64,000 bases of DNA from contig CP107210.1 in the NCBI GenBank assembly GCA_025757985.1, forward strand, positions 1,984,001 to 2,048,000. Reading direction: 5' to 3'. Both the position numbers and the translations under genes were made by a program. Source of the DNA: Oscillospiraceae bacterium (lineage in GTDB: Bacteria; Bacillota; Clostridia; Oscillospirales; Ruminococcaceae). Below are positions 1 through 10,394 of the stretch, piece after piece. Position 1 is the first letter of the stretch; each line of letters opens with the position of its first letter. Below the pieces are notes generated by a model that did not search any database, was not told where the DNA came from, and was given only the letters and a program-made list of their open reading frames with translations.

Positions 1-136
1 CGCCGAACTTGATCAGATCGGGGTCAGAGCAGACAAAAGCCTTTTTGTAGCCGCGGGAGGTCAGCTCGGGAACGATATTCTCGATTGCGCCGTGACCATG
101 ATAGGAAATGGTGTTCAAAACAATGCGGGATACCAT
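1..136 (-). CDS. fucO: Lactaldehyde reductase, iron-containing alcohol dehydrogenase (partial, N-terminus only)
   Basis: Only the first 45 residues lie in the window; the gene continues past the left edge. They read MVSRIVLNTISYHGHGAIEN and then a VPELTSRGYKKAFV stretch followed by SDPDLIKFG. This is the usual N-terminal Rossmann start of group III iron-dependent alcohol dehydrogenases such as FucO, which reduces L-lactaldehyde from fuculose-1-phosphate cleavage to 1,2-propanediol. An AAGGAG-type ribosome site lies just before the ATG. It follows fucI by 22 bases and is the last visible gene of the fucose operon. The family call rests on a short fragment plus context. Confidence 0.8.
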   Translation of the reverse strand, partial: MVSRIVLNTISYHGHGAIENIVPELTSRGYKKAFVCSDPDLIKFG

Positions 137-158
137 AGTTTTCTCTCCTTATTCTAAC

Positions 159-1943
<1,785 letters not shown>

Positions 1944-1959
1944 CTTGCTCTTCCTCCTT

Positions 1960-3384
1960 TTAGTTCAGAATGGTTTTATAGGTTTCGTAGGCGCGGTTCC
2001 ACAGCGCCGTCTGTTCAGGTTCATACCGCTGCACCGGCTCGGTGCGGGCGATGAGGGCGCGGCCCTCGTCCAGATTTTTCAGTTCGTCCAGAGCCACCAG
2101 CTGAATGAGAATATTGCCCAAGGCGGTGGCTTCGATGGGGCCGGCAACCACCGGCAGGCCGATGCTGTCTGCGGTCATGCGGCAGAGCAGTTTGGCCTGC
2201 GTGCCGCCGCCGATGATGTGCAGGCAGGAAAAGTTCTGTCCGGTGGCACGGCCCAGCTGTTCCAGGGCAAAGCGGTATTTGAGGGCCAGGCTCTCGTAAA
2301 GGCAGCGCACCACCTGTCCCACCGTTTCGGGCACCGGCTGGCCGGTGCGGCGGCAGAATTCCCGCACGCGGCCGGGAATATCCCCGGGCGGAGTGAACTC
2401 CGGGGCGTCCGGGTCGATGAAGCTGCGCAGGGGTTCCGCCTGCAATGCCAACTCCTCCAGTTCCGAGAAGCTGTACGCGGTCCCTTCCCTCTTCCACTGG
2501 CGGCGGCTTTCCTGGATCAGCCACAGACCGATGATGTTTTTCAGGTAGTTGACCTTGCCATTGGCCCCCCGTTCGTTGGAGAGTGCCAGGGTACGGCTTT
2601 CCTCGGTGAGGATGGGCTCGTCCAGCTCACAGCCCAGCAGGCTCCAGGTACCGCAGGACAAAAAAGCTGCCCCCGGCTGCGGCGCGGGCAGCGCCGCCAC
2701 GGCGCACTGGGTATCGTGCCCCGCCGCCGCAATGACCTTGGCGCCCTTGTATTCCCCCACCACTGTGCCGCTGGGCACCGCCGGGGCAAACAGGCTTTCG
2801 GGAACCGAAAAGGCATCTAGGACGGTCTTGCTCCAACGCCCGGTGCGGGCATCCAGCATCTGGCTGGTGGAGGCGATAGTCGTTTCGCAGACCCGGCTCC
2901 CGCACAGAGCATAGGCAAACAGGTCGGGCATAAACAGCAGTTGCCGGGCTTTTGCCCACAGTTCCGGCTGCTCTTTCTGTACCGCCAGCAGCTGAAACAG
3001 GGTGTTAATGCCCATAATCTGACAGCCGGTGGCGGCGTACAGGTCGGCGGCGGGCAGGATTCTCTCCGCCTGCTCGGTCATGCTGTCGGTGCGGCTGTCC
3101 CGGTAATGCACCGGATCTTCCAGCAGGTTGCCCTCTTCGTCCAGCAGACCAAAGTCCACGCCCCAAGTATCGAAGGCGATGCTGTCGAAAGACCCTGCTT
3201 TCTCAATGCCCAAGCGGACATTATTCATCAGGTCGGCAAAATCCCAGCGGAGATGCCCGTCCTGTTCGCGGGGGTTGTTTTCAAAGCGGTGTACCTCTTT
3301 ATAGGTAAGGCGACCGCCCTCATACTCGCCCAGAATAGCCCGTCCGCTGGACGCGCCGAAGTCAAAGGCCAGCACCCGTTTCAT
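1960..3384 (-). CDS. fucK: Sugar kinase of the FGGY family, rhamnulokinase-like, acting as L-fuculokinase
   Basis: A 474-residue FGGY carbohydrate kinase. The N-terminal phosphate loop DFGASSGRAILG, the DTWGVDFGLLDEEGN sugar-binding segment, the SCGTWSLLGCE adenosine motif and a GGGTQAKLLCRMTAD motif all appear in order. By sequence it looks closer to RhaB than to E. coli FucK. However, it sits between fucU and fucI with no rhamnose isomerase or aldolase nearby, so phosphorylation of L-fuculose is inferred. Its ATG overlaps the fucU stop as ATGA, which points to coupled translation. The symbol is given by context; rhaB is the alternative. Confidence 0.88.
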   Translation of the reverse strand: MKRVLAFDFGASSGRAILGEYEGGRLTYKEVHRFENNPREQDGHLRWDFADLMNNVRLGIEKAGSFDSIAFDTWGVDFGLLDEEGNLLEDPVHYRDSRTDSMTEQAERILPAADLYAATGCQIMGINTLFQLLAVQKEQPELWAKARQLLFMPDLFAYALCGSRVCETTIASTSQMLDARTGRWSKTVLDAFSVPESLFAPAVPSGTVVGEYKGAKVIAAAGHDTQCAVAALPAPQPGAAFLSCGTWSLLGCELDEPILTEESRTLALSNERGANGKVNYLKNIIGLWLIQESRRQWKREGTAYSFSELEELALQAEPLRSFIDPDAPEFTPPGDIPGRVREFCRRTGQPVPETVGQVVRCLYESLALKYRFALEQLGRATGQNFSCLHIIGGGTQAKLLCRMTADSIGLPVVAGPIEATALGNILIQLVALDELKNLDEGRALIARTEPVQRYEPEQTALWNRAYETYKTILN

Positions 3385-3815
3385 TGGATCACTCCCTTTT
3401 TCAGCAGGATATTGGCATAGATGGCGGTTTCGCCGGTAGCCACGATGGCGTAGGCTTTTTTTGCCCGTTCATAAAAGGCAAAGCGCTCCATCATCTCGAT
3501 GTTTTTCGAGTTTTCGCCGTGATTCTCCAACAAGCGGCGGTACTTGTCCCAGATGGTGGGCTTGCAGTCATCCCCTGATACCACTTCCATCAGCGTCGCC
3601 GGCTTTTCGGTGTATTGGTCCAGCGGCATCAGAGTCAGCACAGCATCCAGCAGTTCCGGCACGCTGTGTCCATCGGCGCGCACCACAATGGCATCCTTGC
3701 CCATGCTTTCCGCCGGGAAATTGCCGTCCGCCAGAACAATCTCGTCCCCATGCCCCATCTCGGTCAGCACCTTCAACAGTTCCGGGGAAAGAATTGCGGG
3801 AATCCCTTTCAGCAT
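3381..3815 (-). CDS. fucU: L-fucose mutarotase (RbsD/FucU family)
   Basis: A 144-residue RbsD/FucU protein, the usual size. It interconverts the alpha and beta anomers of L-fucose to feed the isomerase. Family features are the MGHGDEIVLADGNFP segment near residue 25 and the C-terminal AIVATGETAIYANILLKKG segment that holds the active-site Tyr. The start is taken at the ATG at 3815, which has a GAGG site eight bases upstream. A GTG nine bases further up overlaps the fucA stop and is less likely. It sits between fucA and fucK, overlapping fucK by four bases. Confidence 0.93.
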   Translation of the reverse strand: MLKGIPAILSPELLKVLTEMGHGDEIVLADGNFPAESMGKDAIVVRADGHSVPELLDAVLTLMPLDQYTEKPATLMEVVSGDDCKPTIWDKYRRLLENHGENSKNIEMMERFAFYERAKKAYAIVATGETAIYANILLKKGVIQ

Positions 3816-3820
3816 CTTAT

Positions 3821-4510
3821 TCACCTCAGTCCGTTGTCGAATTTCTTGTAGCCGGGATGGCGACCGGTGACCCGGTAAAAGCCGCGTAAGTCGATGAGTT
3901 TCTGGATATTTTCCCGGCTGATGTCGTTGCTACCGCCAAGAATCACCGCGTTGATGGTAATTTTAGCCCACAGTTCCAGACTTTCCATGCGGTAGAAGGC
4001 GGTAATCACATCGCTGCCCACTGCCAGCGCACCATGGTTTTCCAGCAGCATGACATCGTGTTCTTCAAGATAGGGTTCGATGGCATCGGGTACCTCGGTG
4101 GTGCTGGGGGTGGCGTAGGGGGTCAGGGGTACACTGCCGATGACCGCCACATCCTCAATCATGTTGTACATATCCATCGCCTTGTGCGCCACCGCAAAGC
4201 CGGTAGCGCCGGGCGGGTGGGCGTGGATGACGCTCCATACATCGGGGCGCTTTTCATAGCAGCGCAGATGCATCTTGATTTCACTGGATGGACGCAGACC
4301 TTCAGCACCTTCCAGCACTTCGCCCTTAGCGTTGATACAGAGGAGTTTTTCCGGGGTAATGAAACTCTTACTCATACCAGTAGGCGTACACAGAAAGGTT
4401 CCGTCCTCCAGACGAGCCGATACATTGCCATCGTTCGCCGCAACCCAACCCAGTTGCCACATCTTGTGGCAGACATCACAGATTTGTTCCTTGATAAGGT
4501 TCCTATTCAT
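3821..4510 (-). CDS. fucA: L-fuculose-1-phosphate aldolase (class II)
   Basis: A protein of about 229 residues in the class II aldolase/adducin family, cleaving fuculose-1-phosphate to dihydroxyacetone phosphate and L-lactaldehyde. Visible motifs are ANDGNVSAR and TPTGMSKS (phosphate binding), PSSEIKMHL with the catalytic Glu, VIHAHPPGATGFA with two zinc His, and ENHGALAVG with the third zinc His. The ATG at 4510 is preferred over an upstream GTG that lies inside the ribosome site. Rhamnulose- or ribulose-phosphate aldolases are relatives; the fuc neighbours decide the call. Confidence 0.93.
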   Translation of the reverse strand: MNRNLIKEQICDVCHKMWQLGWVAANDGNVSARLEDGTFLCTPTGMSKSFITPEKLLCINAKGEVLEGAEGLRPSSEIKMHLRCYEKRPDVWSVIHAHPPGATGFAVAHKAMDMYNMIEDVAVIGSVPLTPYATPSTTEVPDAIEPYLEEHDVMLLENHGALAVGSDVITAFYRMESLELWAKITINAVILGGSNDISRENIQKLIDLRGFYRVTGRHPGYKKFDNGLR

Positions 4511-4528
4511 TTTTTCTTCCACTCCCAG

Positions 4529-5641
4529 TCAGCTATATTTTTGTACGATAGCCGCCATCTCGGACCAGTGTGCTTCCATATCGCGCACCAGCTTGAACTG
4601 TGTACGGCAGCGGTCCAGATTTTGTCCGGGTCGATGCGTCTTGAAATAGTGATCTCCTTCCAGATAATCGGTAAGGAACCGCATACCACACTCCAGTGTC
4701 ATAAGTTTAGCGCCCCAGGGCAGCATTTCTTTTTCTCGTGCCGTCAGAGCATCCCCCGCCGCCCCCAGGAATCCTTTGGTATAAATCTCAAAAAGCTCCA
4801 AATCAAAGTTCACCAAACTTAAATCCGGTTCATCTTCCGCACTGTGGTTCGCCCCAAAACGAATAGAATCCCCAAAGTCATTCAAAGACAACCCCGGCAT
4901 AACCGTATCCAAATCAATGACACACAAACCGCATCCCGTCTTTTTGTCCAACAACACGTTATTCAGTTTTGTATCGTTGTGGGTCACGCGCAACGGGAGC
5001 TTTCCCGATTCGAGCAAATCCATGAGCACGGCGCAGTCTGCTTGGTGCTCCCGCACAAAACGGATTTCAGCTTGCACCTCAGCGACTCGACCGCATACAT
5101 CTGCTTCTACTGCCTTTTCAAACTTTTTATACCGATCACGGGTATCGTGGAATTGGGGAATCGTTTCATGCAGCGTATGGGCAGGGTAATCTGCCAAAAG
5201 ACGCTGAAAATTTCCGAAAGCCCACGCCGACTGGTAAAACTGTTCCGGTGTCTGCACCTGCTGCAAACATACCGTATCCTCAACAAAGTGGTAAGCCCGC
5301 CACGCGCCGCCGGTACTGTCTGTGAAAAAAGCCTTTCCCTTTTTTGTGCGGACGACTGTCAGGGTTTCTCGCTCGGGGTCACCACCCTTTTCTTGCACCA
5401 CACGCCGCAAATACTCTGAGACGCCCACAATATTTTCCATCAGTCCCGCAGGATCTCGGAAAGTATCCGTGTTGATTCGTTGCAAAACACTGCGCTTTCC
5501 ATCGCCGTCTGCCTGTTGCACATACACACAAAATGTATCGTTGATGTGTCCCTGACCATACCGCAGGACACCCGCCACCTGTCCGCCAAAGTCGAAGGCA
5601 TCCAGTACCTCCTGCAAAGTTCGTTCTGCTTGCTGTAACAT
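4529..5641 (-). CDS. Sugar-1-kinase with aminoglycoside phosphotransferase fold, N-acetylhexosamine 1-kinase (NahK)-like
   Basis: A 370-residue protein with an APH/choline-kinase fold. It has a glycine-rich GQGHINDTF loop near residue 30, the catalytic loop THNDTKLNNVLLD near 220, and the metal-binding VIDLDTVMPGL near 240. Length and motifs match NahK (LnpB) of bifidobacteria, which phosphorylates GlcNAc/GalNAc at C1 in lacto-N-biose salvage. The next gene upstream is a nucleotidyltransferase, three bases apart, which fits a kinase-then-nucleotide-transfer pair. The true sugar cannot be read from sequence; another free hexose or fucose is possible. Confidence 0.78.
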   Translation of the reverse strand: MLQQAERTLQEVLDAFDFGGQVAGVLRYGQGHINDTFCVYVQQADGDGKRSVLQRINTDTFRDPAGLMENIVGVSEYLRRVVQEKGGDPERETLTVVRTKKGKAFFTDSTGGAWRAYHFVEDTVCLQQVQTPEQFYQSAWAFGNFQRLLADYPAHTLHETIPQFHDTRDRYKKFEKAVEADVCGRVAEVQAEIRFVREHQADCAVLMDLLESGKLPLRVTHNDTKLNNVLLDKKTGCGLCVIDLDTVMPGLSLNDFGDSIRFGANHSAEDEPDLSLVNFDLELFEIYTKGFLGAAGDALTAREKEMLPWGAKLMTLECGMRFLTDYLEGDHYFKTHRPGQNLDRCRTQFKLVRDMEAHWSEMAAIVQKYS

Positions 5642-5644
5642 ACT

Positions 5645-6571
5645 TCATATCTCCCACAGTTGATCGGGATACACACCCGTCAGAGTCATTTTCCGGATGG
5701 CATCCACCACCACGGGTTTGTCTTCTTTATAGGTCACACCGTACCATTTATCCGGACTGCGCAGTACCTTGACTCTTCCCCGCTTTTCTTCAATCAGTTC
5801 ACTGACCACACTGGGCAAAAAGTACTCGCCCTTCCTCGGGTTTTCAACCATTGCGCGGTCCAGAAACGCGGCAAAACGCTGTTGCGCTTCTTCAACAAAG
5901 CTGGGCGTAAAGCCCCACAGGTTCATGGACACCACGGTGTCGCCCGGCAGTGCCGTCCAAGTTGCGCCCTCATCCTCGGTAAAGCGGGCACCCTCCCCTT
6001 CTTTTTCAATATGGGTGCGCTCGGTCACTTTGGTCAGGTAGCCCTGCGCGTCCGCTTGGCAAACGCCACGGGATACATAGCCATTTTCCGTAAGGGTATT
6101 ACGGAGCAGGTAGCCCACCATGGCATACTCATATCCTTCTTTTGTATCCGGGTGTTCCGTAAGATACTGATAAATCTGCTCAAACGCCTCCGGACCGTAG
6201 TAATCATCTGCATTGATAACCGCAAAGGGCGCATCGATGCAGTTTCGCGCAGCCAAAACCGCATGACTGGTTCCCCAAGGCTTGGTTCGTCCCTCCGGCA
6301 CGGTATATCCGGTTGGCAGGTCACTCAATTCCTGAAAAGCGTAGCGCACCTCCATAACACGGGCGATTCGGTCACCTATCAAATGGCGGAAGTCATTTTC
6401 CATCTCCCGCTTAATGATAAATACTGCCGTTTCAAATCCCGCTCGCCGGGCATCATAGAGCGAATAATCCATAATCACCTGACCATGATTGCCTACGGGA
6501 TCCATTTGTTTCAACCCCCCGTAACGGCTTCCCATACCGGCTGCCATTACTACCAGAATCGGTTTTTTCAT
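5645..6571 (-). CDS. Sugar-phosphate nucleotidyltransferase
   Basis: A protein of about 308 residues of the NTP-transferase family, which makes NDP-sugars from sugar-1-phosphates. The N-terminus has the signature VMAAGMGSRYGGLKQM, and INADDYYGPEAF near residue 110 is the metal-binding Asp loop. The ATG at 6571 has an AAAGGAAAG ribosome site. It ends three bases before the sugar-1-kinase, strongly suggesting that the two act in sequence, with galE about 8 kb away as a possible third step. Whether UTP, dTTP or GTP is used is not evident. Confidence 0.85.
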   Translation of the reverse strand: MKKPILVVMAAGMGSRYGGLKQMDPVGNHGQVIMDYSLYDARRAGFETAVFIIKREMENDFRHLIGDRIARVMEVRYAFQELSDLPTGYTVPEGRTKPWGTSHAVLAARNCIDAPFAVINADDYYGPEAFEQIYQYLTEHPDTKEGYEYAMVGYLLRNTLTENGYVSRGVCQADAQGYLTKVTERTHIEKEGEGARFTEDEGATWTALPGDTVVSMNLWGFTPSFVEEAQQRFAAFLDRAMVENPRKGEYFLPSVVSELIEEKRGRVKVLRSPDKWYGVTYKEDKPVVVDAIRKMTLTGVYPDQLWEI

Positions 6572-6619
6572 ATGCTTATCTTTCCTTTCTGTCAAAAATA
6601 TTTTGATAGCACAATCAGT

Positions 6620-8062
6620 TCACGCTTGCGGAATCCAACGATACCGGGAAAAATTATATACCACTGCGTGCGCTGGCAACGGGCGCAGCGGTGTCACGCA
6701 GTCGTCATTCAATACCATACGGGGCAGTGCTTCCCCCCACAGATAATCCGGCTCGACATCGTTCTTTTCGCCGGTCCAAGATAAATCCCGCCCGAATCGT
6801 TCCCTGTCTTTCCTGCCATAAATCTGATATACAGAACGGCTGAAATAGTCCTGAATCGTCCAGCGCTGACCGTCCTCCATCCACAGACAGTTATTGGACA
6901 GCAGAATTGTGCATTCTTTCACTGGGGCAAAAAATCGGTCCCAAAACTCTTCCTGAATCTGTTCCAGCCGATGGGCAAAGTAGAAAAAGTCATGCGCCTG
7001 CCAAGCGGTAGCGGGCACAACATCAGCTTCGGTGTCCCATCCGGTAGCAGCCCGCAAAAAACCTCGCTTTGTCTGGTAGTGCGCAATTCCCTGTTCCATC
7101 TCCGCCAAGAACTTTTCCAGTTCCCGGTTTCCTGTCAAGCGGGCGCAGCAGCTGATTCCGTACAGCGTCAACCCGTTTCCTTGAATCTGCATAGGTTGCG
7201 TCAGCCGCCCCCAACTGCCGTCAGACTTCGCATAATAGGCGCGGTGAACACGGCGACAGTTCTCCTCATCCAGAAAACTGCTTCGAACCACATGATTACA
7301 CAGGCGTACTGCGGCGTGCAGCCATTTTTCCCGCCCAAACAGTTCATAGCCGATACATAGCGGAACAATCATTAGACCGTAGTATTCAGCAGGCTCCAAC
7401 AACAACTGGTCTTTTCCCAGTAACGCCCGCTTTGTACCGTCACAATCCTCGTCCGGCACGCCAGAGATGTGGAAATGATCCACCATATAGTCCAGATCTT
7501 CCTGTACCTGCTGTTCGAACCGGTCATCCAGAAAGTATTTTTGCAGCAAGAGCTTTGCCCAGATACGGGCATAATCCTGATTGCAGCAGGCTTCCACCCC
7601 GGCACGACCCCCGCCATAATGCAGGCTTCCCTGTGTCAGCACACGCAAAGCAGATTCCCGTGCGGCATCCACCACGTCTTTGTGCAGAAATTCCTTGCCG
7701 ATGCCCGCCGCCATCAATAGGGAAAGCGCCGGCACCATATTGTGGATAAGACCTACTTTCGCCAATTCTCCGGCTTGGAATCCAATATGCAGGTACTCTC
7801 CGTCATCGCGCATTGCGTGTGCCTGATACCGCATCATCCGTTCCAGAAGTTCCTGTCCTCGCTCGTCATAACGGCGACTCAAAACCTGTGCCAAACCTGG
7901 TAAAATTGGTGCAGCAAACGTGGAGTGTCCACTAGTATAGTCCGGCCAGCGCAGCGGATTATCTCCCCAAACGGAGTGATTATGAAATCCGTGGATGGCA
8001 CCAGAAGGCTGCACCCAGCTATAAAGCCAATTTCCCAATGCCGCCAAATCAAATGTTTCCAT
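6620..8062 (-). CDS. Uncharacterised protein, probably an alpha/alpha-toroid carbohydrate-active enzyme
   Basis: A 480-residue soluble protein without signal peptide or membrane segment. It is rich in aromatic and His/Asp residues and has repeated helical pairs, for example FHNHSVWGDNPLRWPDYTSG near residue 25, IHNMVPALSLLMAAG near 110 and LTQPMQIQGNGLTLYGISC near 280. This looks like the six-hairpin fold of glycosidases or lyases, but I cannot name a family. A good AGGAGG site precedes the ATG. Lying inside the import and fucose operon, it is likely a cytoplasmic enzyme acting on the imported oligosaccharide. That role is inferred only. Confidence 0.7.
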   Translation of the reverse strand: METFDLAALGNWLYSWVQPSGAIHGFHNHSVWGDNPLRWPDYTSGHSTFAAPILPGLAQVLSRRYDERGQELLERMMRYQAHAMRDDGEYLHIGFQAGELAKVGLIHNMVPALSLLMAAGIGKEFLHKDVVDAARESALRVLTQGSLHYGGGRAGVEACCNQDYARIWAKLLLQKYFLDDRFEQQVQEDLDYMVDHFHISGVPDEDCDGTKRALLGKDQLLLEPAEYYGLMIVPLCIGYELFGREKWLHAAVRLCNHVVRSSFLDEENCRRVHRAYYAKSDGSWGRLTQPMQIQGNGLTLYGISCCARLTGNRELEKFLAEMEQGIAHYQTKRGFLRAATGWDTEADVVPATAWQAHDFFYFAHRLEQIQEEFWDRFFAPVKECTILLSNNCLWMEDGQRWTIQDYFSRSVYQIYGRKDRERFGRDLSWTGEKNDVEPDYLWGEALPRMVLNDDCVTPLRPLPAHAVVYNFSRYRWIPQA

Positions 8063-8077
8063 AACATCCTCCTTTTA

Positions 8078-8204
8078 TCATGGTGCAGCTTCGCCGCACA
8101 GTCTGGCAAACATTTCCATCGCAAAACAATCCCCATAACATGCATAGGTATCCGTTCCGTTGGTTCTTGCCAGCAGACCAGGGCATTCAGCTGTGAGATT
8201 CAAA
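8078..8204 (-). pseudogene. 3' remnant of a GH88-like unsaturated glycuronyl hydrolase gene
   Basis: Between the permease stop and the 480-residue gene, one minus-strand frame reads AECPGLLARTNGTDTYACYG, then DCFAMEMFARLCGE and a stop at 8078-8080. It lines up with the last 40 residues of the intact GH88 protein at 15771-17006 (ECPGVLRQQNGNATFASFG, then DYFAMELYARL). The residues before it run into the permease coding end, so only the extreme C-terminus of a lost gene remains. A deletion or replacement must have brought the permease end next to it. No start or ribosome site is present. Confidence 0.8.
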
Positions 8205-9092
8205 TCAGCCCTTGACCGCTCCCACAGTCAACCCCTGCGTGAAATACTTCTGGAAGAAAGGGAACACAAAGAGCATGGGGCCCACAGCCAGAATACACAT
8301 CGCCATACGGGTACTTTCTGTGGGAATGTTCGCCGATCCCAAAGAAACGTTGTTCTGCATTTCCTTTAGAATCTCAATAATGTTGCGCAGCATAACCTGA
8401 AGCATGTACTGCAAAGGGTACATTTCTTTTTTATCGATATACAGCATAGCCGGCTGCCAGCTGTTCCAATAATCCAACAGTGTCAGCAGACCAACTGTGG
8501 CCAAGGCTGGTTTAGAAAGCGGCAATACGAACCTGCTGTAAATCATCCAGTTCCCGGCACCATCTATGCGTGCAGATTCAATAATTTCATTGGGGATATC
8601 ACTCATAAACGTTCGCAGCATGATAAGATACCACACATTAACCAGCAGAGGAATAATCAAGGCCAGGTAGGTATTCTTTAGATGGAGGGTCTGGCTCATC
8701 AATATATAGGTAGGCACCAAGCCACCGTTAAACAGCATCGTAAAGAAGAAGAAGAAGGTAAGCTGGCGTTTCCACTTGAATCCCGGGCGGGACAATGCGT
8801 ACGCTGCCATAGAAGCCAAAAACAGGTAGATGGCGGTACCACCAAAAGAAATAATAATGGTAACCTTATAAGCGTCCAGAATCGTCTTGGGATTGTCCAG
8901 TATGTACTGAAATGCAGTCAGGTCGATCTCTCTGAAAAAGAAAGGATACCCCTGTGTGCTGATAGACTGCTCGCTGGTAAATGCAATAAACACTACCGAC
9001 AGTAGCGGAATGACAAACACTGCGGATAGCAGGATGAAAAAGGTGTTCAAAATCACAGCCTTAATGCGCTCAGTTCGTTTATTGGTAATCAT
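8205..9092 (-). CDS. ABC sugar importer permease, LplC/YtcP type (CUT1)
   Basis: A 295-residue inner-membrane permease with about six membrane segments. The cytoplasmic EAA loop reads IIESARIDGAGNWMIYSRFV followed by LPLSKPALA, and contacts the ATPase. The C-terminus ends in QKYFTQGLTVGAVKG, typical of LplC-type permeases. It pairs with the LplB-type permease 23 bases upstream. No ATPase gene is nearby; such CUT1 importers commonly share a housekeeping MsmX-type ATPase. An AAAGGAA ribosome site precedes the ATG. The substrate is probably an oligosaccharide handled by this locus. Confidence 0.92.
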   Translation of the reverse strand: MITNKRTERIKAVILNTFFILLSAVFVIPLLSVVFIAFTSEQSISTQGYPFFFREIDLTAFQYILDNPKTILDAYKVTIIISFGGTAIYLFLASMAAYALSRPGFKWKRQLTFFFFFTMLFNGGLVPTYILMSQTLHLKNTYLALIIPLLVNVWYLIMLRTFMSDIPNEIIESARIDGAGNWMIYSRFVLPLSKPALATVGLLTLLDYWNSWQPAMLYIDKKEMYPLQYMLQVMLRNIIEILKEMQNNVSLGSANIPTESTRMAMCILAVGPMLFVFPFFQKYFTQGLTVGAVKG

Positions 9093-9115
9093 AACTTGTT
9101 CCTTTCCGTTGCCAA

Positions 9116-10066
9116 TCAGTACAGTGCGTAATCCGGGTTAATCTTCTTCACAATCCCGTTGGTCAGAAGCACCAGGACAAAACCAACCACGGATTTCAAA
9201 AAGCCTGCGGCGGAACTCATGCCAATGTTTCCGTTCTGAATCAAAGCACGATAAACGTAAGTTTCCAGTACGTCCGTTGTAGGATACAGCGTTTTGGAGT
9301 CCATAGGAACCTGATAAAACAGACCGAAGTCCGAGTTCATAATCTTACCTACTGCCAAAATCGTCAGAATAATCATCATGGGATAGAGGAACGGCAAAAT
9401 CACATGGCGAATCACCTGCCAACGATTCGCACCGTCAATGACAGCCGCTTCCTGATAAGACGTATCCACACTCATCAGGCTGGCATAGTACATCAGCACA
9501 TTCATTCCAACCGTTTTCCAAATCTGCAAAATAATGATAATGGCAATCCATGCTTCGGGGGTATTGTACCAGTCCAAAGTCTGCCCTCCGTTGCGGGCTG
9601 CGATTGCATTCAGATAGCCCAGACGGGGGTTCAGGAATGCGTAGACAATGTAGGAGATAACCACCCATGATAAAAAGTACGGAATAAACATGGTGGTTTG
9701 ATACACTTTCAGCGCCTTACGACTGCGCAGTTCATTCAGTGCAATTGCCAATGCCACGGAAATCACCAATGTCAATACAATAAATGCGAGGTTGTACAGA
9801 ATCGTATTGCGGATGATTCGGAAAGTATCCGGAGATTTCAGCAAGAATTCAAAGTTTTTCCACAAAGGATCACAGAACGGACTTTTTATAATCCCGTCAC
9901 GATAGCTATAATTTTTGAAAGCGACGATTAATCCTCCCATAGGCAGGTAAGAGAACACCGCCACCACGAGCATCATGGGCAGGGTCATGAGGACAAGACC
10001 CAGCCCCTGAGAGGTATCTTTGTTTTTTCTTGCTCGTTTTTGCTTCTGAATACTTTGCTTAAACAT
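9116..10066 (-). CDS. ABC sugar importer permease, LplB type (CUT1)
   Basis: A 316-residue permease with six predicted membrane segments, starting after a basic cytoplasmic N-terminus. The sequence LPMGGLIVAFKNYSYRDGI and the EAA loop EAAVIDGANRWQVIRHVILP are typical of LplB. It is the first gene of the minus-strand operon that runs through the fucose genes. Its promoter lies just upstream at 10106-10134. The matching lipoprotein is encoded far upstream at 20831-22330. The pairing is inferred from family type and the shared operator repeats. Confidence 0.92.
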   Translation of the reverse strand: MFKQSIQKQKRARKNKDTSQGLGLVLMTLPMMLVVAVFSYLPMGGLIVAFKNYSYRDGIIKSPFCDPLWKNFEFLLKSPDTFRIIRNTILYNLAFIVLTLVISVALAIALNELRSRKALKVYQTTMFIPYFLSWVVISYIVYAFLNPRLGYLNAIAARNGGQTLDWYNTPEAWIAIIIILQIWKTVGMNVLMYYASLMSVDTSYQEAAVIDGANRWQVIRHVILPFLYPMMIILTILAVGKIMNSDFGLFYQVPMDSKTLYPTTDVLETYVYRALIQNGNIGMSSAAGFLKSVVGFVLVLLTNGIVKKINPDYALY

Positions 10067-10105
10067 GCGATCATTCCTTTCTAATATTGTTCAATTCGCA
10101 CTTCT

Positions 10106-10134
10106 AGTATAGAGTTGTTCCTGTCTACCAACAA
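10106..10134 (-). promoter_or_regulatory. Sigma-A-type promoter of the permease-fucose operon
   Basis: On the minus strand a -35 box TTGTTG (10129-10134) is followed by a 17-base spacer and a -10 box TATACT (10106-10111). This lies about 40 bases before the first permease ATG, which has an AAAGGAATG ribosome site. GTTCAAAA repeats begin 20 bases upstream of the -35 box. Confidence 0.65.
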
Positions 10135-10154
10135 GGGCTATATCCGTAGGTCGC

Positions 10155-10194
10155 GTTCAAAACCACACTTCAAAAAACAGCTACTTGTTCAATA
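10155..10194 (-). promoter_or_regulatory. Candidate AraC-regulator operator array of the permease operon
   Basis: Three related octamers, GTTCAAAA (10155-10162), CTTCAAAA (10168-10175) and GTTCAATA (10187-10194), are spaced 13 and 19 bases apart, starting 20 bases upstream of the -35 box. The same motif and nearly the same spacing (13, 20) occur upstream of the binding-protein promoter. The neighbouring gene encodes an AraC-family regulator. Operator function is inferred. Confidence 0.6.
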
Positions 10195-10299
10195 TGTTCC
10201 AAAAACTACGTCCATACTTTGGCATCGGGTTTTGCACTCTGTTTTCTTTCAAAAGCAGCCGCACGCCTCTTTGTAACGAGAGTTTAAACCCGGCTTTCA

Positions 10300-10360
10300 G
10301 GTTCAAAATTTATAAATTATGTTTACCTTCCCCCTTGCATTTGCTATAATTGGTTCAAAA
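10300..10360 (+). promoter_or_regulatory. Promoter of the AraC-family regulator with two GGTTCAAAA sites
   Basis: A -10 box TATAAT (10345-10350) follows a -35-like TTTACC (10322-10327) with a 17-base spacer. GGTTCAAAA occurs upstream (10300-10308) and again over the expected transcription start (10352-10360). The second position would suit autorepression. An AAGAGGAGAT ribosome site at about 10376-10385 precedes the ATG at 10395. Confidence 0.6.
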
Positions 10361-10394
10361 TCATGAGATTTCAGCAAGAGGAGATATCACTTTT

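Noticed and set aside
10350..10394. A TTG start for the AraC regulator 45 bases upstream of the chosen ATG
   Set aside because: The TTG overlaps the -10 box, so it cannot be in the transcript; the ATG at 10395 has a strong ribosome site.
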